From JASLBX01 sp036374175 (GTDB taxonomy: Bacteria > Actinomycetota > Actinomycetes > Jiangellales > Jiangellaceae): 25,333 nucleotides of DNA. The stretch spans positions 1-25,333 of the forward strand of contig DASUUH010000126.1 in NCBI GenBank assembly GCA_036374175.1. Reading direction: 5' to 3'. Below, in pieces: positions 7,934-15,663 of the stretch; the first letter of the stretch is position 1; each line of letters begins with the position of its first letter. The notes below the pieces were generated by a model. The model made no database searches, was not told where the DNA came from, and saw only the letters and a program-made list of their open reading frames with translations. Position numbers and translations under genes: made by a program.

Positions 7934-8593
7934 TCACGGTGCGACTGGCGGCTCATGGATCGTCACCCGCCGGCCGTCGATCGACCAGCCCTCGCGGGCG
8001 AGGCGTCCCACATAGTCGACGAGTTGACGGCGCTCGGCCTGCTTGATGCGTTCGGTGAGCGACTCCACCGTGTCGCGGTCGTCTACCGGCACGGCGACCT
8101 GGGCCACGATCGCACCGGTGTCCATACCGGCGTCGGCGAAGAAGAGCGTGGCTCCGGTGATCTTGACGCCGTACTCGAGGGCATCCCGTGGCCCGTGGAT
8201 GCCTGGGAAGGCCGGCAGCAATGTGTTGTGAGTGTTGATGTAGCGGCCCCCGAACCGCCGGAGGAACGGCTCCCCGACAAGTTTGAGAAAACCTGCCGAG
8301 ACGACGAGATCGGGATCGTGGGCAGCGACGTGGTCGGTCAGCGCGCGATCCCAGTCTTCACGGCTCGGGTACTGCTTGAGCTCCACCACGAAGGTCGGCA
8401 CACCGGCCTCGGCCGCGATCTTCAACCCGCGGATGCCATCCCGGTCGGCTCCGACCGCCACCACCTTCGCCCCGTAGTCGGCGTCGCCGCACGCGTCGAG
8501 CAGCGCTTCGAGGTTGCTGCCCGTACCTGAGATGAGAACCACCAAGCGGGCGGGCCGGCCGACGGCAGGACGATGCTGCACGGACAGTGACAA
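7934..8593 (-). CDS. purN: phosphoribosylglycinamide formyltransferase
   Basis: It transfers a formyl group from 10-formyl-THF to GAR in purine synthesis. Motifs are ISGTGSNLEALL (phosphate binding), RYINTHNTLLPAFPGIHG with the catalytic Asn and His (N120, H122), and DAGMDTGAI with the catalytic Asp (D158). Two positions are unusual: the segment usually read as HPxLLP has HNTLLP, and the TVHFV-type strand is TLFFA, so a conserved histidine is phenylalanine (F151). The frame starts at TTG 8593; a GTG four codons later (8581) is equally plausible, and neither has a good ribosome site. The gene lies 10 bases after DUF6350 and 12 before purH, so it is part of that operon. Confidence 0.94.
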   Translation of the reverse strand: MSLSVQHRPAVGRPARLVVLISGTGSNLEALLDACGDADYGAKVVAVGADRDGIRGLKIAAEAGVPTFVVELKQYPSREDWDRALTDHVAAHDPDLVVSAGFLKLVGEPFLRRFGGRYINTHNTLLPAFPGIHGPRDALEYGVKITGATLFFADAGMDTGAIVAQVAVPVDDRDTVESLTERIKQAERRQLVDYVGRLAREGWSIDGRRVTIHEPPVAP

Positions 8594-8603
8594 TACCGTC
8601 GGT

Positions 8604-9797
8604 TCAACGGGCGGCCGACCGCCGTTGCCGGCCGGGTAATGACCGGCCGATCAGCGACACGATCAGCGCTGGCCCGCCCACCAGGCCGGCCGTGGCGGCG
8701 GCAACCTGCCATGGAACCGGCCCGATGACGCTCAGCCGCTCCGCTCCGGCAGGCCCGCCGGACAGCGCCGCGAGCAGTGCCATTGCCGCTACGGTTACTG
8801 CTATCGCCATGACGACACCCGGCGCCGCATCGCGCATCAACAGCAGTCGGCGACGGATGACCAGCCCAGCCAGCAGGCCGGCGAGCACCGGTCCGGCCAG
8901 CGCGAGCCACCCGACGGCACCGAGGTCGTCTGAGGGCAGCGCGCCGAGCGGGGGCAACGCAGGCACCAGCCCCATTTCCACCCCACCCGGCGCGACCGAC
9001 GTATCGGCGCCCACGGCGAAGCCTGGGCCGAGGGCGAATGCGGCAGCCCACACCACCGCATTGGGCACCATCGCTGCGGTGATCGCACCGAGGACGACGA
9101 TGCCCGGCAGGTCCGGATCCAGACGGGCGGCCACCGCCCCGATGCGGTCGCCATGGAGCAGACCGGCGGCCGCTACCAGGCCGGCGCCCACGGCGATAAG
9201 TGTGGCCACCGCCACCGCCGCCGCGCGCAGTGCGGTGCGCTGCCATTGCTCCAACCGACCGAGTAGCGGCCCGGCCAGCTCGGCTTCGCGGATGACACCG
9301 AGGCTTGCGGCGCACGCAGCGATCAAGAGGGTCCACAAGACAGCACTGTGTGGTGCGGCGGCCATCCGATCCGTTCCCGCCAGTCCCGCTACCAGCCCAC
9401 CACCGGCCGCATAAGTGGCGGCGGCAGGAACGAGCACTCTCGCGGACGCGCGGAGGCCGACTACGCCGGAAACGTGCGCCGACCAGCGCGCAGCGCGGTA
9501 GATCAACAGTGCAATGAGCACGGACAGCCCACCGGGCACGAGTTGGATAGTGGTGCCGTCGACGCTCAGGCCTACCCGGTGCGCTGCGAGCCAGACAGTC
9601 GCCCCAATCCGCAGCGGTTCGCTCACCGGAGCGTCGGCGCCACCGCCGATCCACACCACGAGGCCGGGCAGGCTGGCCAGCGCCAAGCCGGCCACGAGCG
9701 CCCAGCCGGCCGCGAGCAGGGCGGCCAGCCACGGCACCCGCGACCCCCAGCGCGGCTCGTCGCGCCGCAGCAGCGGCCGGGCCCACACCTCCGTCAC
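8604..9797 (-). CDS. DUF6350 family polytopic membrane protein
   Basis: An integral membrane protein of about 397 residues with roughly nine or ten hydrophobic helices, for example WLAALLAAGWALVAGLALA near the start, and a short basic C-terminus (RSLPGRQRRSAAR). This family is commonly encoded upstream of purN and purH in actinobacteria. Some relatives carry a cell-division name (PerM-like), but function is not established. The frame is open to 9890, yet the extra 31 residues are Cys- and Arg-rich and unlike the family. The GTG at 9797 has GAGGA seven bases upstream and begins VTEVWARPLLRRDEPRW, so I chose it. Confidence 0.85.
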   Translation of the reverse strand: MTEVWARPLLRRDEPRWGSRVPWLAALLAAGWALVAGLALASLPGLVVWIGGGADAPVSEPLRIGATVWLAAHRVGLSVDGTTIQLVPGGLSVLIALLIYRAARWSAHVSGVVGLRASARVLVPAAATYAAGGGLVAGLAGTDRMAAAPHSAVLWTLLIAACAASLGVIREAELAGPLLGRLEQWQRTALRAAAVAVATLIAVGAGLVAAAGLLHGDRIGAVAARLDPDLPGIVVLGAITAAMVPNAVVWAAAFALGPGFAVGADTSVAPGGVEMGLVPALPPLGALPSDDLGAVGWLALAGPVLAGLLAGLVIRRRLLLMRDAAPGVVMAIAVTVAAMALLAALSGGPAGAERLSVIGPVPWQVAAATAGLVGGPALIVSLIGRSLPGRQRRSAAR

Positions 9798-9804
9798 CGT
9801 TCCA

Positions 9805-9809
9805 TCCTC
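9805..9809 (-). promoter_or_regulatory. ribosome site deciding the DUF6350 start
   Basis: GAGGA on the minus strand lies seven bases before the GTG at 9797 and supports that start over the in-frame codon at 9890. Confidence 0.6.
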
Positions 9810-10193
9810 ACCGGGTCGGCGGCACTGCGACGGCCAGCGACACGCCCCCGCCGAACATTCGTCGGAGTTTGGCGCAACCAGTACCGCCATCCGGGGGTCA
9901 TGACGGTTGAACCACAGCAGAGGGCGGGTTCACCCAAGATTTCCGGCGATGACGCAAGCGAGGACCCCGATATGACCGCGCAGGATCCGCTCCGAGAAGG
10001 GCCGCCGGCCCTCGAGTCGGATTTGCGCCGCCGGTGCCAGGTGAACAGCGGCCGGGTGACAGTCGCCGCCTGTCGGCGGAACGCACGTGTCGCACGGGTT
10101 TGTGGATACGGACCCGGCAGCATCGGAAGAGGCGTTATGAATTATCTGGACTCTGGACGCAACCAGATGCGGGGTTCAGGCGTCCTAGCCATA

Positions 10194-10220
10194 GAGCCCG
10201 GCTCCCCACCAGCCGGGCTC
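10194..10220 (+). repeat. 10-bp perfect hairpin before the sigma factor start
   Basis: Arms GAGCCCGGCT (10194-10203) and AGCCGGGCTC (10211-10220) are perfectly complementary around a 7-base loop CCCCACC. The hairpin ends 24 bases before the ATG at 10245. If translation started instead at ATG 10137 it would lie within the coding region. It has no T-run, so it is a candidate mRNA control structure rather than a normal terminator. Confidence 0.6.
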
Positions 10221-10244
10221 GCCACATATCAGCAGTGGGGGGCC

Positions 10245-10751
10245 ATGAGCAGCCAGTCGGAGGAGTTCGACGCGTTCTACCACGCGACGAACCGCCGGTT
10301 GTTGCATCAGATGTACGCGATGACCGGAAACCTCGCCGACGCGCAAGAGTGCGTCCAGGAGGCGTACGCGCGCGCTTGGCAGCACTGGAAGACGGTCCAA
10401 CAAGCCGAAGACCCCGCTGCCTGGGTCCGGACAGTCGCCTGGCGCATCGCGGCGAGCCGCTGGCGGAAGACCCGCAACGGGCTGAAGGCATTCGCCCGGC
10501 AAGGCCGTCCCGAGCACACCCAGCCACCGTCTCCCGACCACGTCGCCCTGGTCTCTGCGCTCAAGGAGATCTCCGAGGAGCAGCGCAGGGCGATCGTTCT
10601 GCACCACCTCGTCGGCATGTCGGTCGAGGAGGTGGCCCGTGAGGTGGGAGCGCCGGTGGGAACGGTGAAGGCCCGGCTTTCCCGTGGCCGCGCCGCGCTG
10701 GCACAGATACTTCGCGAGGAGCCGATTGGGGGTGACGCGGATGTCCACTGA
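10245..10751 (+). CDS. SigE-family ECF RNA polymerase sigma factor
   Basis: A 168-residue ECF sigma factor that would redirect RNA polymerase to a small regulon. Region 2 spans about residues 5-75 (FYHATNRRLLHQMYAMTGNLADAQECVQEAYARAW) and region 4 about 100-160 (LKEISEEQRRAIVLHHLVGMSVEEVAREVGAPVGTVKARLSRGRAAL), including the helix-turn-helix. It resembles the SigE-type families of actinobacteria. The ATG at 10245 follows AGTGGGGGGCC and gives the usual family N-terminus. An in-frame ATG at 10137 with AAGAGG upstream would add 36 residues of no recognised domain. Its 3' end overlaps the next gene by 11 bases, so the next protein is the expected partner or regulator. Confidence 0.92.
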   Translation: MSSQSEEFDAFYHATNRRLLHQMYAMTGNLADAQECVQEAYARAWQHWKTVQQAEDPAAWVRTVAWRIAASRWRKTRNGLKAFARQGRPEHTQPPSPDHVALVSALKEISEEQRRAIVLHHLVGMSVEEVAREVGAPVGTVKARLSRGRAALAQILREEPIGGDADVH

Positions 10752-12102
10752 ATGGGGTGATCTGGAGCGTCGCCTTCGCGACCTCGGTTCTGACATCGGC
10801 GGCGCGCCGCTGCCCGGTCCGGACGCGGCCCGGCACCGCGCTCGCCAACGGACCCGTCGGCAAGTGGCCGGTGCGGCCGCCGGAATCGCCGCAGCGGCAT
10901 TCGGGGTGATCGCGCTGGGCGGGCTCGGCCCGCTGTCGACGTCGCCACCCGAACCGGCTCATACGCCGACGCCGGTGCCCAGCCCGACTGAAGACGCCGT
11001 CGAACCGGGCAGTGAACTGGCCTTGACTGTCGAGGACCTGGAGGCGTCGTCGGGCGCGGACGAATTGGTGGGCTGGCAACAGGTCGACGGCCCACCCGGC
11101 GAGCCGTTCCTGTGCGCGCCGGCTCCCGGCGATGCCGACCGAGTGATCGAGCGGTGGTTCCAACCGTCGCCGGACGGATACCTCCATCAGATCATCGAGA
11201 TCAGCACCTCGGATGCCGCTCAGGCCAGGTTCGACTCGGTCATTGACGAGTTGCTGTCGTGTGTCGAGGAGCGCAGCGCCGACAATCCAGACGACAACTG
11301 GCTCAGCGCCGTCTGGACGGTGGCCGGCATCGGCGACAGCGCCTGGCTCGGCGAGTACATGGTGGAGCCGCGCAGCGCCGCCGGTGAACTGATGGTCGTC
11401 CAGGTGAACGTGGTGCTGGCGGGCGACACCGTGACGATCATCACTCGTGGTGGTCCGAGCATGGAGGGCCATAACGTCGGCCCACTGCCGTATGAGGTCG
11501 CGACAGTGGCGGCCGACCGACTGTGCACCTGGGCCGGCCGCGACTGCTCCGGTGAACCGACGCCACAGCGGGTGTACCCGCCCGTCCAAAGCGACGCCGA
11601 ACCAGGCTGGCTCACCGTCGACGACGTCGTAACGGCCATGCCGTACTTCGGCACCATCGGCGAGGTCGGAGAAATCTTCGACGGCGAAGACTACGGCCAC
11701 ATCTGCATGGAGCAAGCGAATGCGGTGGCGGCGGGAGCCACGATCGTTCCGAGACGGATGTACAGCGACCCGCTGGACGATGCCCTGGAAATCCAGTTCT
11801 CCGAGTACGTCGCGCAGTTCGACACGAACCAAGTAGCGCGAGCCCACTACGAGGATCTGCAAGCCGCCGTGGAAGCATGCGGAGGCGACGTGCTGGGTGG
11901 AATTGAGGACTCCGGCTACCAAGGCTCGGCTTGGCGAGTGGGTGACGAGTTCCTAGTGTCGCATCTGGGCGCAGTCATCAACGGCTCGAACGTAGCCGTG
12001 ATCGTTCTGAGTGAGCCATCGTCAGCGCAGGATGAGCTGCCTGCGGACCAGACGCTCGCATTGCTGGACCGTGCTGGTGCTCGGCTGGGTGACCTCGAGT
12101 AG
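10741..12102 (+). CDS. one-pass membrane protein with duplicated PknH-sensor-like ectodomain; putative anti-sigma factor
   Basis: A 453-residue protein. Residues 1-40 are a short charged cytoplasmic part (ERRLRDLGSDIGG, then an Arg-rich stretch), 42-64 a transmembrane helix, and 66-90 a Pro/Thr linker. The outside part has two similar halves, about 93-270 and 285-453. Each begins LTVEDL or LTVDDV and includes a buried-Cys pattern (FLCAPA, LLSCVEE, RLCTWAGRDC in the first; HICMEQ, VEACGGD in the second). This resembles the PknH-type sensor fold of actinobacterial membrane proteins, judged by pattern only. There is no zinc-finger anti-sigma motif (HxxxCxxC). Overlap with the sigma gene suggests it senses an outside signal and controls the sigma factor; this is inference. 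The start ATG is within the sigma 3' end. Confidence 0.75.
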   Translation: MSTEWGDLERRLRDLGSDIGGAPLPGPDAARHRARQRTRRQVAGAAAGIAAAAFGVIALGGLGPLSTSPPEPAHTPTPVPSPTEDAVEPGSELALTVEDLEASSGADELVGWQQVDGPPGEPFLCAPAPGDADRVIERWFQPSPDGYLHQIIEISTSDAAQARFDSVIDELLSCVEERSADNPDDNWLSAVWTVAGIGDSAWLGEYMVEPRSAAGELMVVQVNVVLAGDTVTIITRGGPSMEGHNVGPLPYEVATVAADRLCTWAGRDCSGEPTPQRVYPPVQSDAEPGWLTVDDVVTAMPYFGTIGEVGEIFDGEDYGHICMEQANAVAAGATIVPRRMYSDPLDDALEIQFSEYVAQFDTNQVARAHYEDLQAAVEACGGDVLGGIEDSGYQGSAWRVGDEFLVSHLGAVINGSNVAVIVLSEPSSAQDELPADQTLALLDRAGARLGDLE

Positions 12103-12132
12103 CTTGCTGGTCCGCGTCGTAGCGTGGTGACC

Positions 12133-13359
12133 ATGACACGTGAGGACGCGGTCGCTCGCGATCTGGCGGATCCGTTGGCTCCGCTACGCAACCGGTTCGA
12201 ACTGCCGGACGGGTTGATCTACCTGGACGGCAACTCGCTCGGACCGTTGCCGATTGGCGTGCGCGACCGCGTCGCGGCCGTCGTGGCCGAAGAGTGGGGC
12301 ACCGACCTGATCGCTTCCTGGAACATTCATGACTGGATAGGTTTGCCGGCTCGAGTCGGCGCAAAGATCGCCCCGTTGATCGGAGCGGCGACGGAAAGCG
12401 TCATCGCCGGTGACTCCACAAGCGTCCAGTTGTTCAAACTCCTGGTAGCCGCGACGAGGCTGCGGCCGGACCGGCACGTGATCGTTACAGACGCCGTCAT
12501 GTTCCCGACCGACTCGTACATCGCGGCCAGCGCCGCACGGATGACCGGCTGCGAAATCCGGTGGTGCGAACCGTCGGATGTCGAGGCGTCGCTGGACGAG
12601 GATGTCGCCGTTCTTGCCCTTACCCACGTCGATTACCGAAGCGGATGGATCCACGACGCGGCGGCGCTGACCGCGGCGGCGCATGCCGTCGGCGCGTTGG
12701 CCTGCTGGGACCTCTGCCACTCCGTCGGCGCCATGCCGGTAGAGCTGGCCCAGTGGGACGCAGATCTGGCGGTCGGCTGCGGATACAAGCACCTCAACGG
12801 CGGACCCGGCGCGCCGGCGTTCGCGTACGTACATCCGCGCTGGCACGACGTTCTCGATCAGCCGCTGACCGGCTGGTTGGGGCACGCCGAGCCGTTCGCG
12901 TTCGAGCCGACCTACCGCCCCGCTGCCGGCATGGCGCGCGTCCAGACCGGAACACCTGCGGTCCTGTCCATGAGCGCACTCGACGCCGCCCTCGACGCGT
13001 TCGCCGGCGTCTCGATGGCTGAGTTGCGCGCCAAGTCGCTGGCCCTGACCGACCTGTTCATCGCGCTGGCCGACGAGCGCCTCAGGGCGTACGGGGTGAG
13101 CGTCGAAGCGCCGCGCGAGCACAGCCGCCGGGGCTCACAGGTGTGCCTGCGGCATACCGAGGCCTACGGCCTGGTGCAGGCGTTGATCGGCCGTGGCGTG
13201 GTCGGCGACTTTCGGGCGCCCGACCTGGCACGCTTCGGGCTCGCGCCGATGTACACCAGATTCGTCGACGTCTGGGACGCCGTGGACGCGGCCGCCACCG
13301 TCCTCGAAACCGGCGCGTTCACCCGTCCCGAGTACACGACCCGCCGGTTGGTGACGTGA
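12133..13359 (+). CDS. kynU: kynureninase
   Basis: A PLP enzyme of fold type I that cleaves kynurenine to anthranilate and alanine. From the ATG at 12133 the protein is 408 residues. Family signatures are YLDGNSLGPLP (about 30-40), EEWGTDLIASWNIHDWIGLP (about 53-72), the PLP phosphate region GDSTSVQLFKLL, ACWDLCHSVGAMP with the PLP-contacting Asp (D193), and GCGYKHLNGGPGAPAF with the Schiff-base Lys (K219). The frame extends three codons upstream to a GTG. It lies 30 bases after the membrane protein on the same strand. No tryptophan dioxygenase or kynurenine monooxygenase is next to it, so substrate supply must come from elsewhere. It ends 3 bases before the sucD stop on the other strand. Confidence 0.95.
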   Translation: MTREDAVARDLADPLAPLRNRFELPDGLIYLDGNSLGPLPIGVRDRVAAVVAEEWGTDLIASWNIHDWIGLPARVGAKIAPLIGAATESVIAGDSTSVQLFKLLVAATRLRPDRHVIVTDAVMFPTDSYIAASAARMTGCEIRWCEPSDVEASLDEDVAVLALTHVDYRSGWIHDAAALTAAAHAVGALACWDLCHSVGAMPVELAQWDADLAVGCGYKHLNGGPGAPAFAYVHPRWHDVLDQPLTGWLGHAEPFAFEPTYRPAAGMARVQTGTPAVLSMSALDAALDAFAGVSMAELRAKSLALTDLFIALADERLRAYGVSVEAPREHSRRGSQVCLRHTEAYGLVQALIGRGVVGDFRAPDLARFGLAPMYTRFVDVWDAVDAAATVLETGAFTRPEYTTRRLVT

Positions 13360-13362
13360 TCG

Positions 13363-14247
13363 CTAGCGCCCTTGCATGAGCTCGCGCATGATGCGGGCGG
13401 TCTCCGACGGCGTCTTGCCCACCCGCACTCCTGCGGCTTCCAGTGCATCGGCTTTGGCGGCTGCCGTCCCGGACGAGCCGGACACGATCGCGCCGGCGTG
13501 GCCCATCGTCTTGCCCTCTGGTGCAGTGAAGCCTGCGACATAACCCACGACCGGCTTGGTCACGTGAGCCTTGATGTAGTCGGCAGCCCGCTCCTCTGCG
13601 TCGCCGCCGATCTCTCCGATCATGACGATCGCGTCGGTCTCAGCGTCGGCCTCGAACGCCTCGAGGCAGTCGATATGGGTCGTGCCGTTGATCGGGTCGC
13701 CGCCGATGCCGACACACGTGGAGAAGCCGACGTCGCGCAACTCGTACATCATCTGGTAGGTCAACGTGCCGGACTTGCTGACCAGCCCGATCCGGCCCGG
13801 CTTGGTGATGTCGGCGGGAATGATGCCGGCGTTGGACCTGCCGGGGCTGATCAAGCCCGGACAGTTCGGTCCGATGACGCGGGTCGTTCCGGAATTGATG
13901 GCGTGCTGGTGGAAGGCGGCGGTGTCGTGCACCGGAATGCCTTCGGTGATCACCACGACCAGCGGCATTCCAGCGTCCACGGCTTCTACAACCGCGTCCT
14001 TGGTGAACTTCGGCGGCACGAAAACAACCGACACGTCGGCACCGGTCATCTCCATGGCCTCCTTGACGGTGCCGAACACCGGGACGGACGTGCCGTCGAA
14101 GGCGGCGGTCTCGCCGGCCTTGCGCGGGTTAACGCCACCGACGATGGTCGTGCCGGACCGCAGCATCCGGGCGGTGTGCTTGGTGCCCTCGGATCCGGTC
14201 ATGCCCTGGACGATGACCTTGGAGTTCTCGGTCAGGAAGATAGCCAT
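13363..14247 (-). CDS. sucD: succinyl-CoA synthetase alpha subunit
   Basis: The alpha subunit (294 residues) of the ADP- or GDP-forming ligase that makes ATP or GTP from succinyl-CoA in the TCA cycle. It shows the CoA-binding N-terminus (FLTENSKVIVQGMTGSEG, then GGVNPRKAG), IGPNCPGLISPG, VSKSGTLTYQ, GIGGDPINGTTHIDCLEAF, and the phosphohistidine loop MGHAGAIVSG. The frame is open further upstream, into the sucC 3' end, but the ATG at 14247 gives the canonical MAIFLTENSKV start and has AAGG upstream. It lies 13 bases after sucC, so the two subunits are cotranslated from one mRNA. Its 3' end faces kynU with only a 3-base gap. Confidence 0.97.
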   Translation of the reverse strand: MAIFLTENSKVIVQGMTGSEGTKHTARMLRSGTTIVGGVNPRKAGETAAFDGTSVPVFGTVKEAMEMTGADVSVVFVPPKFTKDAVVEAVDAGMPLVVVITEGIPVHDTAAFHQHAINSGTTRVIGPNCPGLISPGRSNAGIIPADITKPGRIGLVSKSGTLTYQMMYELRDVGFSTCVGIGGDPINGTTHIDCLEAFEADAETDAIVMIGEIGGDAEERAADYIKAHVTKPVVGYVAGFTAPEGKTMGHAGAIVSGSSGTAAAKADALEAAGVRVGKTPSETARIMRELMQGR

Positions 14248-14260
14248 TGTTCGTCCGCCT

Positions 14261-15448
14261 TCACTTCGCCGCGGCGAGTTCGGCCGCGCGTCGCGCAGCG
14301 CCGTCCATCGTGTCGACCTGTTCGAGGTGGGGCAGGTTCGCCTCGGTAAGGATGCGCCGCCCCTCCTCGGCGTTGTTGCCGTCCAGCCGGACCACCAGTG
14401 GGTGCGTGATCTCGTCGCCCCGGCTTTCCAGCAGCCCGAACGCCTGGACGATGCCGTTGGCCACCTCGTCACAGGCGGTAATACCGCCGAAAACGTTGAC
14501 GAACACGCTCCGTACGTCCGGGTCGGACAGGATGATCTCAAGCCCGTTGGCCATCACCTCGGCCGACGCACCACCGCCGATGTCGAGGAAGTTGGCCGGC
14601 TTGACGGTGTGCCCCTCCACGGCGAACTCCTCGCCGGCGTAGGCCACGACGTCCAGCGTCGACATGACCAACCCCGCACCGTTGCCGATGATGCCGACTT
14701 CACCGTCCAGCTTGACGTAGTTGAGGTCCTTCTCCTTGGCCCGCGCCTCGAGCGGATCGGCTGCCGCGGTGTCGTGGTACTGCGCGTGGTGCGGCCTGCG
14801 GAAGGCCGCGTTGTCGTCCAGGGTTACTTTGCCGTCCAGCGCGACCACCCGCCCGTCCGGCGTTTTGACCAGTGGGTTCACCTCCACGAGGGTGGCATCC
14901 TCGCCGGTGAACACGTCCCAGAGGTGGACCAGCACGTCGATCACCTGGTCGCGGACGTCCGGTGTAAACCCCGCAGCGTCGGCGATCTCTGCCGCCTTCG
15001 CGGCATCCACGCCCGCTAGGGCGTCCACCGGCACCTTCGCCAGCGCCTCCGGGCGCTCGACGGCCAGTTGCTCGATTTCCACCCCACCCTCGACACTGGC
15101 CATGGCCAGGTACGTCCGGTTGGCCCGGTCAAGGAGGTACGAGACGTAGTACTCCTGCTCGATGTCGCTGGCCTCGGTGACGAGCACGGTGTGAACCGTG
15201 TGGCCCTTGATGTCCATGCCGAGGATGGCGGCGGCCTTCTCGGCCGCTTCGTCGGGTGTCGCGGCCAGCTTGACCCCGCCGGCCTTGCCCCGGCCACCCG
15301 ACTTCACCTGTGCCTTCACGACAACCTCGGTGCCGATTTCGTCGGCGGCGGCTCTCGCCTGCTCGGCGGTTTCCGCGATCTTGCCGGGCAAGACCGGTAC
15401 GCCGTGGGCGGCGAAGAGTTCCATCGCCTGGTACTCCATCAAGTCCAC
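14261..15448 (-). CDS. sucC: succinyl-CoA synthetase beta subunit (ADP-forming)
   Basis: The ATP-grasp beta subunit, 395 residues. Signatures are EYQAMELFAAHGVPVLPGK at the N-terminus, VVKAQVKSGGRGKAGGVKL (nucleotide site, about 44-62), EVNPLVKTPDGRVVALDGKVTLDDNA (metal binding) and the C-terminal CoA-ligase part with GIIGNGAGLVMSTLDVV, LDIGGGAS and VNVFGGITACDEVA. The frame is open to 15604, but the GTG at 15448 gives VDLMEYQAMELF, matching the usual MDLFEYQ start, and has AGGAC seven bases upstream. An ATG three codons later is a lesser option. Its promoter must lie in the 215-base gap after the Hsp70-like gene, downstream of a strong hairpin. Confidence 0.96.
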   Translation of the reverse strand: MDLMEYQAMELFAAHGVPVLPGKIAETAEQARAAADEIGTEVVVKAQVKSGGRGKAGGVKLAATPDEAAEKAAAILGMDIKGHTVHTVLVTEASDIEQEYYVSYLLDRANRTYLAMASVEGGVEIEQLAVERPEALAKVPVDALAGVDAAKAAEIADAAGFTPDVRDQVIDVLVHLWDVFTGEDATLVEVNPLVKTPDGRVVALDGKVTLDDNAAFRRPHHAQYHDTAAADPLEARAKEKDLNYVKLDGEVGIIGNGAGLVMSTLDVVAYAGEEFAVEGHTVKPANFLDIGGGASAEVMANGLEIILSDPDVRSVFVNVFGGITACDEVANGIVQAFGLLESRGDEITHPLVVRLDGNNAEEGRRILTEANLPHLEQVDTMDGAARRAAELAAAK

Positions 15449-15455
15449 AGTCTGC

Positions 15456-15460
15456 GTCCT
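15456..15460 (-). promoter_or_regulatory. ribosome site deciding the sucC start
   Basis: AGGAC on the minus strand lies seven bases before GTG 15448. It supports this start over the ATG at 15439 and the far upstream in-frame codons. Confidence 0.55.
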
Positions 15461-15567
15461 GTTCTTCTCACTTGACGCCGGATCAGAGGTCGCGGATGGC
15501 CCGTCGTCGCAGGGCCGGCCGCCCGTCCAGAGCCTAGTCCGCCAACTCAGTGCCAGCAGCACGGGGT

Positions 15568-15598
15568 GTGGGCCACCCGGTTCCGCCGGGCGGCCCAC
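15568..15598 (-). terminator. strong hairpin after the Hsp70-like gene
   Basis: Arms GTGGGCCACCCGG (15568-15580) and CCGGGCGGCCCAC (15586-15598) flank a 5-base loop. Twelve of 13 pairs are Watson-Crick, and the remaining one is a G-U wobble in minus-strand RNA. It begins 66 bases after the stop codon at 15664. There is no T-run after it, as is common in high-GC actinobacteria, so it may end transcription with another factor. It would separate the ini-like locus from sucCD. Confidence 0.65.
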
Positions 15599-15663
15599 CA
15601 GCACACCTCGCGTACCGACGTCGGTGATGCGAGCGCGCGGCGCGGTGACGGTCCGCCGGTAGC

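Larger units (their letters stand above)
9798..10244. other. intergenic region between DUF6350 and the sigma factor
   Basis: This 447-base divergent gap has no convincing gene. A plus-strand frame runs open through it into the sigma factor, but its product (Arg, Gly and Pro mixture with scattered Cys) has no recognisable domain. It should hold promoters in both directions. GGAAC at 10078-10082 followed 15 bases later by GTTTG is a weak ECF-like candidate that could allow autoregulation of the downstream sigma factor. A hairpin at its right end is listed separately. Confidence 0.5.

Noticed and set aside
8422..9786. Long minus-strand frame within purN and DUF6350
   Set aside because: Its product is very Arg/Gly/Ala-rich and lies in another frame of recognised genes.
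9348..10244. Long upstream extension of the sigma factor frame
   Set aside because: The first roughly 300 residues have no recognised domain and run antisense through DUF6350. Only the part from 10245 matches an ECF sigma factor.
10561..11922. Long minus-strand frame opposite the membrane protein gene
   Set aside because: Low-complexity shadow. The plus-strand protein has a transmembrane helix, duplicated domain and translational overlap with the sigma gene.
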